A stretch of 64,000 bases of DNA from Massilia atriviolacea (GTDB lineage Bacteria; Pseudomonadota; Gammaproteobacteria; Burkholderiales; Burkholderiaceae_D): assembly GCF_003953935.1 (NCBI RefSeq), contig NZ_RXLQ01000021.1, positions 30,197 through 94,196 of the forward strand, in the 5' to 3' direction. Below are positions 39,532-47,730 of this stretch, piece after piece (the stretch's first letter is position 1; the number at the start of each line of letters is the position of its first letter). Made by a program: the position numbers and the translations under genes. A model generated the notes under the pieces. That model saw only the letters and a list, made by a program, of their open reading frames with translations, made no database searches and had not been told where the DNA came from.

Positions 39532-41247
39532 TTACATCGCCGACAGCACCGGATAACGGCGCCACTCCGGCTCCACGTAGCGCGCGCAGTTGGCGAAGAT
39601 GAAGTCGAGCACCGCGCACTGGTCCGACAGCAGGGCCGGATTGGCCGCCTTCCAGGCGTCGAACTTCGCTTTCAATGCCGGTTCGTCGCGCAGCAGTTCG
39701 GCCGCGTGGTCTTCGAACACGTAGTCCGAATACGCTTCCTTCTTCTCCAGCACACTGTTAAAGAAACCCCAGCGGAAAAAGCTGTCGTGGCCCTGCGGCT
39801 CCAGCGTTTCGATGGCGTAGCGCGCCATGTCCTGGTCCAGCGGGATCCACCAGTCGCCCGCGCGCAGGGTCACCGCCTCGGTGAAGGCCTCCAGCTGCAC
39901 GTCGTCGTGGAACATATGCCCTTCGTAGGCGTTCGCGCGCGAGTCGACCGAGACGATGCGGTAGCAGCGCACCTGCTGCACGCGGTCGGCCTCGATGCGC
40001 GTCATCGCCACGCCGTTCCACTGCAGGCGTTCGACGACTTCGCGCCAGGCTTGCGGCACCACGTAGGCGCGCGGCGTAGCCACCACGATATCGGCCGGGA
40101 AGCTGTTGAAGTAGGCGATATCGCGCTCCCACGGCGCGCTGCGGTCGTACGACAGGCGCGTGTAGTTGCCGATCGTGCTAGGCGTGTACTTGGCCGCGTA
40201 GCCGCGGAACGGGAAGGTCGACGGCTTGTCCGCGTCCATCGACCAGTGCACCGGCCACTCGCGCCGCGCCTTGCCTTCGTCGCGCGCGGCGCGGCGCAGG
40301 GCCTGGATGGTGGCCGCCTGCGCGACCGTGAACTCGAGCGCCGTTTCGACCAGCGCGCGCATCGAGTCGTAGCGGTCGGCGAAGGGCTTGAGCATGTGCG
40401 TCTCGGGCATGAAGCCGATGGTGTGGTGCAGCGCCGCGAAGCCGGTCGAAAAGCGCGGCGTCTCCAGGAATTCCGCGATGCCGTGGTCCGGACTGTCCTT
40501 GACCGGATTGACGTAGGGGCAGGTCGGCCAGCCGCGCCGCGCCATCTCGGCGAACATATGCGGCAGCATGGTGTCCTGCAAAAACCGGCCGAGCGCGCCG
40601 CCCAGCTTGTCGGTCTGGGTGTGGATCAGGGTCATCGTGTACGGATAGTCGGCGCCGTTGGACGTGTGGGTGTCGACCATCACGTCCGGGTCCCAGGCCG
40701 TGAACAGCTTGTTGAAGACCTGCGCGGTGAGGCTGTCGCACTTGACGAAGTCGCGGTTCAGGTCGAGGTGGCGGCTGTTGCCGCGAAAGCCGAACTGCTC
40801 GGGGCCGTCCTGGTTGACGCGCGAGGTGTCGGCGCGGTTGATGCTGCCGTCGACGTTGTAGAGCGGGACGAACAGGAACACGGTCCTGCCCAGCGCGGCC
40901 AGGCGCGCCTGGTCGGTGCAGAAGTCGCGCACCAGCGCCATGCAGGCGTCCACGCCTTCCGGCTCGCCCGGATGGATGCCGTTATTGTTGAAGAACACCG
41001 GGCGTCCTTCGTCCTTGATGCGCTGGCGGTCGAACACGCCGTCGCTGGAGACCACGCCGGCGTGGATCGGCAGGCCGGCGTCGGACGTGCCGACCACGCC
41101 GAACTGCAGCACGCCGGGATAGCGGCGCGCCAGCGCTTCGTACCAGGCGATGCAGTCGGCCCAGGTCGTGGTCTGGTTCTTGTTGCCCTGTTCGTAGGGC
41201 GTTTTCAATTCGTTCGACATTGTATGTTCTGCGATGAAGGTTAACAC
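39532..41247 (-). CDS. M14-family zinc carboxypeptidase-like protein
   Basis: 571 residues from a GTG that has GGAGG four bases upstream; an ATG nine codons later (41220, MSNELKTPYEQ) is the alternative but has no Shine-Dalgarno. The first zinc motif HPGEPEG (His and Glu at 92 and 95 from the GTG) and the later VDTHTSNG with the third His are intact, and GNSRHLDLNRDF carries the usual substrate-binding Asn-Arg pair. No signal peptide is evident, so it may be cytoplasmic. It is long for an M14 enzyme, with about 250 extra C-terminal residues of unknown role. Likely removes or trims C-terminal residues from peptides. Confidence 0.85.
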   Translation of the reverse strand: MLTFIAEHTMSNELKTPYEQGNKNQTTTWADCIAWYEALARRYPGVLQFGVVGTSDAGLPIHAGVVSSDGVFDRQRIKDEGRPVFFNNNGIHPGEPEGVDACMALVRDFCTDQARLAALGRTVFLFVPLYNVDGSINRADTSRVNQDGPEQFGFRGNSRHLDLNRDFVKCDSLTAQVFNKLFTAWDPDVMVDTHTSNGADYPYTMTLIHTQTDKLGGALGRFLQDTMLPHMFAEMARRGWPTCPYVNPVKDSPDHGIAEFLETPRFSTGFAALHHTIGFMPETHMLKPFADRYDSMRALVETALEFTVAQAATIQALRRAARDEGKARREWPVHWSMDADKPSTFPFRGYAAKYTPSTIGNYTRLSYDRSAPWERDIAYFNSFPADIVVATPRAYVVPQAWREVVERLQWNGVAMTRIEADRVQQVRCYRIVSVDSRANAYEGHMFHDDVQLEAFTEAVTLRAGDWWIPLDQDMARYAIETLEPQGHDSFFRWGFFNSVLEKKEAYSDYVFEDHAAELLRDEPALKAKFDAWKAANPALLSDQCAVLDFIFANCARYVEPEWRRYPVLSAM

Positions 41248-41279
41248 GGTGCCTCCTGCCTGCATGGTCGATGCGGCAG

Positions 41280-42773
41280 TCAGGCGGTTTGTGCGATCGG
41301 CAGGGCGATGCCGATCACGGTGCCTTTGTCAGGCTCGGAACTGAAGTCGATGGTGCCGCCCAGCGCGTAGACGCGCTCGCGCATGCCGATGATGCCGATC
41401 CCCGACGAGGCGCTGGCGGTGTGAAAGCCGGCGCCGTCGTCGGCGATTTCGATGTGCAGCGTGTCGTCCTGTTCGGACAGGGTCATGACCACCTGGGCGT
41501 GCGTGGCGCCGGCGTGCTTGAGCACATTCGACAGCGCTTCCTGCACGATGCGGTAGGCGGAAATGGCCAGTTCGCTCTCCAGGCCCGAAAAATCGCCGTC
41601 CGAGTGGAACTGGAAATGGCATTCGGGATGGCTGGCGTCGTAGTGGCGGATCATCTCTTCCACCGCGCCGTGCAGGCCGAGCATGTCGAGCACCTCGGGA
41701 CGCAGGCGCCGCACCAGGCGCCGCCCGCTGGCGTACAGGTCGAGCGTGAGCTTGGTGATGGCTTGCGACTTCTGCTTGATCTCGTCCATCATCGGCCCCT
41801 GCTCGACCTTGCCGGCCAGGTGCAGGATGCTCTGCGACTCCAGGCGCGCGGCGATCAGCGAGGCATTGAGTTCGTCGTGGATCTCGATGGCGATGCTCTT
41901 GCGCTCATCTTCCACGATCGAGTTCACCTTCTGAATCAGCTTGCGCTTGTCGGCGTCGGCCTTGAGCGCCTCGTTGCGCGATTCGACCAGGTCCTTGGTC
42001 CGTTCGGCCACCTTGTTTTCCAGGTCCTGGCGCGAGCGGCCCAGCGCCACCGACATTTCGGTGATCGATTCCTGCAGCTCGCCCACCTCGCCGCCGGTGG
42101 TGACGGGCAGCGCCACCTGGTAGTTGCCGCCGCGGATTTCGCGCAGCGCGCCGATCGAGGACTTGAGCGGAATGGTCAGGCTGCGCGCCAGCACGTAGGC
42201 CAGCACGCCGCTGACCACCAGCGCCAGCGCGGCCATCGCCAGTTCGACCTGGAAACGGCGCGCCTGCTTGTGCAGCATGTTGGTGGGCGACATGGTCACC
42301 CGCACATAGCCCACCACCTCGGTCGGCACGGTGGTCGGCTTGGTGTCGCTCGACCCCGACACGTGCGGCACGCCGTTGTCCGAGAACAGGTTAATCCAGA
42401 TCATCTGCTTCTTGATCGGCGCTTCGTAGAAGCGGTCCTCGCCGATGGCCGAGCCCTGCGAGATGACGCTGATGGCGCCTTTCTGGTTGGCGTCCACCAC
42501 TTCGATGCGGTGGATGCTCTTGTCCGACTGGACCAGGCCATTGATGGTCAGGCGCAGGTCGGACAGGTTGCCCGAGATGACGTTGTATTCGCTGGTTTCG
42601 GCCAGCGCCTTGGCCAGGATGCGCCCGCGCTCTTCGAGTTCGAGCGCCACCTGGGCGCGGTGCGAGTACCAGGAGTAGCCCACAAAGGACGAGAACAGGA
42701 ACACCACCGGCAGCATGGTGATGAAAGCCATGCGCGTGCCGATGCTCCAGCTTTGCCAGAATCGCAGGTTCAT
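41280..42773 (-). CDS. NarX/LiaS-type sensor histidine kinase
   Basis: 497 residues: membrane helix at 15-36, periplasmic sensor of about 130 residues, second helix at 177-197, HAMP (SLTIPLKSSIGALREIRGGNY), coiled coil, HisKA_3 dimerisation domain with phospho-acceptor H299 (EIHDELNASL), and an HATPase domain with QEALSNVLKHAGA and DDGAGF. The ATG overlaps the stop of the binding-protein gene by four bases. It completes an operon response regulator - periplasmic binding protein - kinase, so the binding protein probably modulates its sensor domain. The stimulus is unknown. Confidence 0.9.
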   Translation of the reverse strand: MNLRFWQSWSIGTRMAFITMLPVVFLFSSFVGYSWYSHRAQVALELEERGRILAKALAETSEYNVISGNLSDLRLTINGLVQSDKSIHRIEVVDANQKGAISVISQGSAIGEDRFYEAPIKKQMIWINLFSDNGVPHVSGSSDTKPTTVPTEVVGYVRVTMSPTNMLHKQARRFQVELAMAALALVVSGVLAYVLARSLTIPLKSSIGALREIRGGNYQVALPVTTGGEVGELQESITEMSVALGRSRQDLENKVAERTKDLVESRNEALKADADKRKLIQKVNSIVEDERKSIAIEIHDELNASLIAARLESQSILHLAGKVEQGPMMDEIKQKSQAITKLTLDLYASGRRLVRRLRPEVLDMLGLHGAVEEMIRHYDASHPECHFQFHSDGDFSGLESELAISAYRIVQEALSNVLKHAGATHAQVVMTLSEQDDTLHIEIADDGAGFHTASASSGIGIIGMRERVYALGGTIDFSSEPDKGTVIGIALPIAQTA

Positions 42774-43714
42774 TGTCGCCTCACCGGTGGACGCCGCGTG
42801 AAATTACGGGCCGCCTCGTCGACCGCGACGTCGAGCGAGCGCGCCACGCCTTCGTTGATGACGGTGCTGAAGTAGCGCGGGAACTGGGGCGGCGCCAGTT
42901 CGCCGGTGGCCACGAATTCGTTGGCCACGTCGGCCACCTGGGCGTTGATCTGCTCGATGGTGGAGTAAGTGGTTGCCAGTGCGCCGGCCATGACCATGTC
43001 GGCCGAAAAGCCGATCACCGCCTGGTTGTGGCGGTAGGTCGAGAGCAGGATGTTGCGCACGTTCTCGGTGTTGTAGACGCTGCGGTCGGGCATGGCCAGC
43101 AGGACCTCGGTTTTGCCGATGCGGTTCAGGACCACGTTGATATCCTCACTGGGGTCGTAGTGTTCGAGTTCGGCGATGCCTTGCAGGGTCGGCTTCAGGA
43201 AGCCGGTATTGCTGCTGACGATGGCCGCCACGCGCACCGGGCGCTTGTAGAGCAGTTCGATCAGGCGCAGCTGGTCGACCGGCGCCGGCTCGGCGTAGAT
43301 GGCGGTCATCGACAGCGCGCGCGCCGGCGGCAGGCTCTCGGTGACCGAGCGCCACACCTGGCTGGAGGTGAAGGCGGCGATGACGACGCAGTCGCACTTG
43401 CGCGCCGCCACATTGCGCAGCGCGACCGGGCCGATGGCCACGTACACCATGCGCCGGTGCTGCGCCAGTTCGGTGCGAAAGCCGCCGAAGATCGGCACCA
43501 GCTGCTTGTACAAGTCGTCGGCGATGCGGCGCGTGACGCCGGAATCGTCGGCGGTGACGATCTGGAAGCGGAACCCGCTCGGGTCGGTGGCATTGCTCGG
43601 GCTGATGACGCCGGCGCCAGCGGCCGTGCCGGCGAGCGCAAGGCCCACGGCCAGGCAGGCGCCCCTGAACGCGCGCCGCAGCGCACCGCCGCCATCGGCC
43701 ACCGCCAGCCTCAC
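42770..43714 (-). CDS. periplasmic ABC_sub_bind-like sensory partner protein
   Basis: 314 residues beginning at a GTG with GGGAGG four bases upstream; a longer frame through the response regulator is rejected. A signal peptide (ALRRAFRGACLAVGLALAGTAAGA) precedes a two-lobed binding-protein-like domain (FQIVTADDSG, VYVAIGPVALRN, VAAIVSSNTGFLKPTLQGI) similar to the ABC_sub_bind family. It is 11 bp after the response regulator gene and overlaps the kinase start. No transporter genes are present, so it is best read as an auxiliary sensor, as in other three-component systems. Ligand unknown. Confidence 0.75.
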   Translation of the reverse strand: MRLAVADGGGALRRAFRGACLAVGLALAGTAAGAGVISPSNATDPSGFRFQIVTADDSGVTRRIADDLYKQLVPIFGGFRTELAQHRRMVYVAIGPVALRNVAARKCDCVVIAAFTSSQVWRSVTESLPPARALSMTAIYAEPAPVDQLRLIELLYKRPVRVAAIVSSNTGFLKPTLQGIAELEHYDPSEDINVVLNRIGKTEVLLAMPDRSVYNTENVRNILLSTYRHNQAVIGFSADMVMAGALATTYSTIEQINAQVADVANEFVATGELAPPQFPRYFSTVINEGVARSLDVAVDEAARNFTRRPPVRRQ

Positions 43715-43725
43715 GCGACCTCCCA

Positions 43726-44376
43726 CTAGGGCTCGATCAAGCCGTACTTGACGGCCAGCTTGGTGATATACGCCTGCCGGTGCACGCCCAGCTTTTCCTT
43801 GACCGACTGGCTGATATTGCTGATCGTCTTGGTCGACAGGTTCAGCTTCTCGGCGATTTCGGCATTGGTCAGTCCTTCGGCCATCAGCTTGAAGATCTCC
43901 AGCCCGCGCTGGTCGAGCTGCGACTGCGGCGAGGCGTCGCCGCGCACCGACAGGTTGGCCAGGCGCTCGGCGATCTGCGGCAGGAAGTACAGCTTGCCCT
44001 CGTGCGCATGGCTGACCGCCGTGGCCAGGTCGGCCGGGTCGCAATCCTTGGTGACGAAGGCGCGCGCGCCCAGGCGGTAGGTTTCCTTGATCAGGCTATC
44101 CTGGTCGAACTGGCTCAGGAACACGATGCGCGCTTGCGGGAACTTGGCGAGGATGCTCTTGGCCGCGTCCAGCCCCGTCAACTCGGTGCCGAAGCGGATG
44201 TCGAGCACCAGCACGTCCGGATCGAGGGCGGCGTACATTTCTTCGGCTTCATCGGGCGTCTTGGCCTGTCCCACCACATCCATGCCGACGCCGGCCAGCG
44301 ACATGGCGAAACCGGTCATCACGATCGGATGGTCGTCCGCCAGCAAGACCCGAATCGATTTTTGCTCTGTCTGCAC
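43726..44376 (-). CDS. NarL/LuxR-family response regulator
   Basis: 216 residues. Receiver domain with acidic pocket DD14-15, phospho-acceptor D59 (VLVLDIRFG) and conserved K in FVTKDCDP; C-terminal LuxR-type helix-turn-helix (LTNAEIAEKLNLSTKTISNISQSVKEKLGV). Start is GTG with GGAG upstream. It heads the leftward three-gene sensory operon. The 318-bp gap upstream (44377-44694) holds the divergent promoter of the tonB gene and no other clear feature. Confidence 0.92.
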   Translation of the reverse strand: MQTEQKSIRVLLADDHPIVMTGFAMSLAGVGMDVVGQAKTPDEAEEMYAALDPDVLVLDIRFGTELTGLDAAKSILAKFPQARIVFLSQFDQDSLIKETYRLGARAFVTKDCDPADLATAVSHAHEGKLYFLPQIAERLANLSVRGDASPQSQLDQRGLEIFKLMAEGLTNAEIAEKLNLSTKTISNISQSVKEKLGVHRQAYITKLAVKYGLIEP

Positions 44377-44586
44377 TTGTACTCTCCACGGGTAAAGGCT
44401 GCGTCCGCTTACTCCGCCTTGCCATTGAATCGCATCAATGTGTGCGACCCGACGGCAGGCACGCCGCGCCTACCAGATTATTTCACACATCCGCCCCCGA
44501 CGCGAGCCATCGCCCGGCGCGCCCGATTTGCCATCGACATAACCAGATTCGCGGCGAACTCTGCAAAATAATTACCACTAAAACCC

Positions 44587-44615
44587 TTTTCAATTGCTAG
44601 GACATAGCATATATT
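44587..44615 (+). promoter_or_regulatory. possible sigma-70 promoter of the tonB gene
   Basis: TTTTCA and TATATT are separated by 17 bp, about 80 bp before the tonB ATG, within the most AT-rich stretch of this gap. No Fur box was seen here. Prediction only. Confidence 0.3.
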
Positions 44616-44694
44616 TGATCCATGGACTGGAAGAAGGCAGTGCGGACCTCCACCATGCGACCCATTTCGTGAACACAACAATACGGAGCACACC

Positions 44695-45366
44695 ATGCAT
44701 TTTTCTCAACAGCACATCGGCGCCAGCAACAAATTCACCAAGATGGCCATCGTCACCGCCCTGCACGTCGTCGTCGGCGCGGCCCTGATCCACAGCATGA
44801 ACCGGGTGCCCTCGTTTTCGATCAGCGAAGCGGGGCCGATCGAGGTGACGCCGGTGATCGAAAAACCGGTCGAGCCGCCGCCAGCGGAGCCGCAGAACTT
44901 CGAGCCCAAACAGCTGCAGCCGACCATCGTGATTCCTCCGCCGATCGATAACCACATCGCGCCGCCGCCGGACAACCCGATTGTCGCCACAGTGAGCGAC
45001 AAGGTGGCACCGCCGCCGGCAGCGATCCAGCCGAGCGGCCCGGCCGTCACCGATACCCCGCCGGCCGTGCCCCGCCCGGCCGCCGAGAAGCGCACCGCCG
45101 TGCTGGCCGACGCCTCGGCCTGCGTCAAGCCCGACTACCCGGCGCGCGCCGCCCGCGATGGGGCCACCGGCACCGTCAACCTCGCGCTGCTGGTCGGCGT
45201 CGACGGCAAGGTGAGCGATGCGCGCGTCGACAAATCGAGCGGATCGCGCGATCTCGACAAAGCGGCCCTCGCGGCCCTGAGCCTGTGCAAATTCAAGCCG
45301 GCCACGGTGGGCGGCGTGGCCGAACCGGCATGGGCGCAGATCGCCTACGTCTGGACGCTCGACTAA
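44695..45366 (+). CDS. TonB-family energy transducer
   Basis: 223 residues: one membrane helix near 17-34, a proline-rich periplasmic spacer (KPVEPPPAEP, VIPPPIDNH, VAPPPAA) and a C-terminal TonB domain with the YPARAARDGATGTVNLALLV core. It delivers proton-motive-force energy to outer-membrane receptors; the window holds two such receptors (6771-9104 and 47731-49923). No exbB or exbD is adjacent, so it relies on copies elsewhere. Two Cys residues flank the C-terminal domain (CVKPDYP and LCKFKP), which may form a disulfide. Confidence 0.85.
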   Translation: MHFSQQHIGASNKFTKMAIVTALHVVVGAALIHSMNRVPSFSISEAGPIEVTPVIEKPVEPPPAEPQNFEPKQLQPTIVIPPPIDNHIAPPPDNPIVATVSDKVAPPPAAIQPSGPAVTDTPPAVPRPAAEKRTAVLADASACVKPDYPARAARDGATGTVNLALLVGVDGKVSDARVDKSSGSRDLDKAALAALSLCKFKPATVGGVAEPAWAQIAYVWTLD

Positions 45367-45378
45367 GCGCTCAGTAAC

Positions 45379-45407
45379 GCAGCGCCGGGCGCAAGCCCCG
45401 GCGCTGC
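45379..45407. terminator. GC-rich hairpin after tonB
   Basis: GCAGCGCCGGG and CCCGGCGCTGC form an 11-bp stem shortly after the tonB stop at 45366. No T-run follows, so intrinsic termination is uncertain. Confidence 0.4.
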
Positions 45408-45495
45408 CGGTTGCCGATGCGATGGAATGGCATACAATGTTCCTCCGCCCTTCGTGGGCGCCGTATTTACCCTCCATTTACCGCACTAGGAACCC

Positions 45496-47121
45496 ATGCA
45501 AAAGATGCTTTCCTCCTTCGTCAGCACGGCCATCGCTACCAGCGTGGCCCTCGCTTTCCCTGCCTACGCCGCCGGCCCCGCCCCCATCGTCAAGGAAGCG
45601 CCGCTGCGCGCCCACCTGTCGTTCCTGTCGAGCGACCTGCTCGAAGGGCGCGGCACCGGCCAGCGCGGCGGCGACCTGACCGTGGCCTACCTTGAATCGC
45701 AGGCGCTGGCCGCCGGCCTCAAGCCGGGCAACGGCGACAGCTTCCGCCAGTCGGTCAAGATCGCCGGCGTGAAGTCGACCCCGGAGTCGAGCAGCGTGGC
45801 GCTGGAAGCCGGCGGCAAGGCGCAGACCCTGGCCTTCGGCAAGGACTGGGTATGGGCGCCGGGCGACGCCAAGGCGACCCACGCGATGGATGCGGAGCTG
45901 GTGTTCGTCGGCTACGGCATCAGCGCGCCGGAAGAAGGCTGGGACGACTACAAGGGCATGGACGTCAAGGGCAAGGTGGTGGTCATGATGGTCAACGACC
46001 CGGCGCCGACGGCCGCCGAGCCGAATCGCTTCAACGGCAAGGGCCTGACCTACTACGGCCGCTGGACCTACAAGTTCGAAGAAGCCGCGCGCCAGGGCGC
46101 CGCCGGCGTGCTGCTGATTCACACCGACGCCTCGGCCTCGTACGGCTGGAGCGTGGTGCAGAACAGCTGGCTGGCCGAACGCTTCCAGCTGGCGCAGGGC
46201 AAACTGGGCGCGAACATGGAAGGCTGGATGACCGAGGCGGCCGCGCGCACGCTGTTCGCCGCCGCCGGCCAGGACCTGGACCTGCTGCGCAGCGCCGCCG
46301 AGAACAAGAACTTCAAGCCGGTGGCCCTGAAAGCGAAGGTCAAGGGCGAGATGAAGGCGGCCGTGCGCATGGTCGAACAGTTCAACGTGGCCGGCGTGGT
46401 GCCGGGCACCGATCCGACACTCAAGGACGAAGTGGTGATCTACAGCGCCCACTGGGATCACCTGGGCAAGCAAGGCGAAGGCGCCGACACCATCTACAAC
46501 GGCGCGGTCGACAATGCGTCGGGCACCGCTGGCCTCTTGGCGATGGCGCAGGAAGCGGTGCGCGCGCCGGCCAGGCGCAGCCAGATGTTCCTGTGGGTCG
46601 CGGCCGAAGAACAGGGCTTGCTGGGCAGCGCGGCCTACGCCAGCAGCCCGCTGTGGCCAGCGAATAAAACCGCGGCCAACCTGAACCTGGACAGCCTCAA
46701 TTTCGTCGGCGCGGCCAGGGATATCGGCACCAAGGGCAGCGAGCGCACGGAACTGGGCGCGATGGCCGAAGCGACCGCCAAGGCCATGGGCCTGGTGGTG
46801 CGCACGCCGGAGCCGGACCTGGCGGGCGGCTACTTCCGCAGCGACCATTTCAGCTTCGCCAAGGCGGGCATTCCGGCCTTCTCGATCGAAGGCGGCAAGG
46901 ACTACGTGAAGGATCTGGAAGGCGCCAAGGCCAAGCAGGCTTCGTACCGCGCGCGCTACCACCAGGTGGGCGACGAATACGATCCGACGTGGGATCTGGC
47001 AGGCATGGTGCAGCAGGCGCAATTCACCTTGAACCTGGGCATGCGGGTGGCGAACGCGCCGAAGATGCCGGCCTGGAAAGCCGGCGACGCCTTCGGCAAG
47101 GTGCGCGCGTCGGCCAAATAA
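45496..47121 (+). CDS. exported M28-family zinc aminopeptidase with PA domain
   Basis: 541 residues with a signal peptide (ending near AYAAG, residue 27). A PA (protease-associated) insertion at about 135-290 (VFVGYGISAPEEGWDDYKG) precedes the M28 catalytic part: H319 and D321 in SAHWDHLG, D339 in AVDNASG, E371-E372 in VAAEEQGLLGS, D399 and a C-terminal His in YHQVGDEYD. This is the bacterial secreted aminopeptidase type. It ends in a strong terminator. It adds to the unusual concentration of peptidases in the window. Confidence 0.88.
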   Translation: MQKMLSSFVSTAIATSVALAFPAYAAGPAPIVKEAPLRAHLSFLSSDLLEGRGTGQRGGDLTVAYLESQALAAGLKPGNGDSFRQSVKIAGVKSTPESSSVALEAGGKAQTLAFGKDWVWAPGDAKATHAMDAELVFVGYGISAPEEGWDDYKGMDVKGKVVVMMVNDPAPTAAEPNRFNGKGLTYYGRWTYKFEEAARQGAAGVLLIHTDASASYGWSVVQNSWLAERFQLAQGKLGANMEGWMTEAAARTLFAAAGQDLDLLRSAAENKNFKPVALKAKVKGEMKAAVRMVEQFNVAGVVPGTDPTLKDEVVIYSAHWDHLGKQGEGADTIYNGAVDNASGTAGLLAMAQEAVRAPARRSQMFLWVAAEEQGLLGSAAYASSPLWPANKTAANLNLDSLNFVGAARDIGTKGSERTELGAMAEATAKAMGLVVRTPEPDLAGGYFRSDHFSFAKAGIPAFSIEGGKDYVKDLEGAKAKQASYRARYHQVGDEYDPTWDLAGMVQQAQFTLNLGMRVANAPKMPAWKAGDAFGKVRASAK

Positions 47122-47128
47122 GGCACAG

Positions 47129-47160
47129 CGGGGTGGGCATGGCGCCCACCCCGTTTTTTT
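47129..47160 (+). terminator. Rho-independent terminator of the M28 peptidase gene
   Basis: CGGGGTGGGC and GCCCACCCCG form a perfect 10-bp stem with a 5-base loop followed by seven T residues, directly after the stop codon and abutting the convergent TerB-like gene. Confidence 0.9.
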
Positions 47161-47614
47161 ATGCCAGTTCGAATTCGGCCGGGTTCAGGCCCAATTCCTT
47201 GCAGATCTTGACCGCCACGACTTTTTCGCTGGCGTCGAAATTGCCGTCCGCCGAAGCGATGGCGATCACCATGCGCACCAGCAGGCGCGCCGCTTCGCCG
47301 TTCGACTTCATCTTGCCCAGTGCCTGGTAGGCCTTCGACTCGCCGATGTCGCGGTCGAATTCGAGCTGGCCCACGTGATCCTGGAAGGCCTTGATCACGT
47401 CGCTGGTCGTGAAGACCGACAGCGCGTCGTGGGTCTCGATGAACTTGACCATTTTTTGCTTTTCGTCCGACGTGATGCTGCCGTCCGCCATGGCGATCAG
47501 GGCCGAACCGGCCATGGCCGCATCCATGAAATTCTTGTTCTTGAATTTCAATACGTCCGTTTTCATTTCACCGGCTTTGGTTTTCAGGCGAGTCAGAAAA
47601 TTGTCGAAACTCAT
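47159..47614 (-). CDS. TerB-like tellurite-resistance-family protein
   Basis: 151 residues, all alpha-helical in appearance. Two acidic segments, MADGSITSDEKQKM and SADGNFDASEKVVA, match the repeated metal-binding-like loops of the TerB/DjlA N-terminal fold. ATG has GGAG upstream. It stands alone without other ter genes, so a direct tellurite role is doubtful; orphan TerB proteins are linked to general stress and metal sensing at membranes. Exact function unknown. Confidence 0.82.
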   Translation of the reverse strand: MSFDNFLTRLKTKAGEMKTDVLKFKNKNFMDAAMAGSALIAMADGSITSDEKQKMVKFIETHDALSVFTTSDVIKAFQDHVGQLEFDRDIGESKAYQALGKMKSNGEAARLLVRMVIAIASADGNFDASEKVVAVKICKELGLNPAEFELA

Positions 47615-47730
47615 GATGTACTCCGGTTTGCAAGGTTGATAAGAACGGCAATCTTACTCCGATTTTCGGCTTCGCCACAGCAAACCGGCGCCCGTCGCCG
47701 TTCATTTAAGCCGTCCGTAACAAAGCCTGC

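Noticed and set aside
43715..44044. N-terminal extension of the periplasmic binding protein
   Set aside because: It overlaps the response regulator in another frame; the GTG at 43714 has a good Shine-Dalgarno and starts a signal peptide.
47159..47614. Tellurite-resistance operon
   Set aside because: Only a single TerB-like gene is present; no terZ, terC, terD or terE neighbour.
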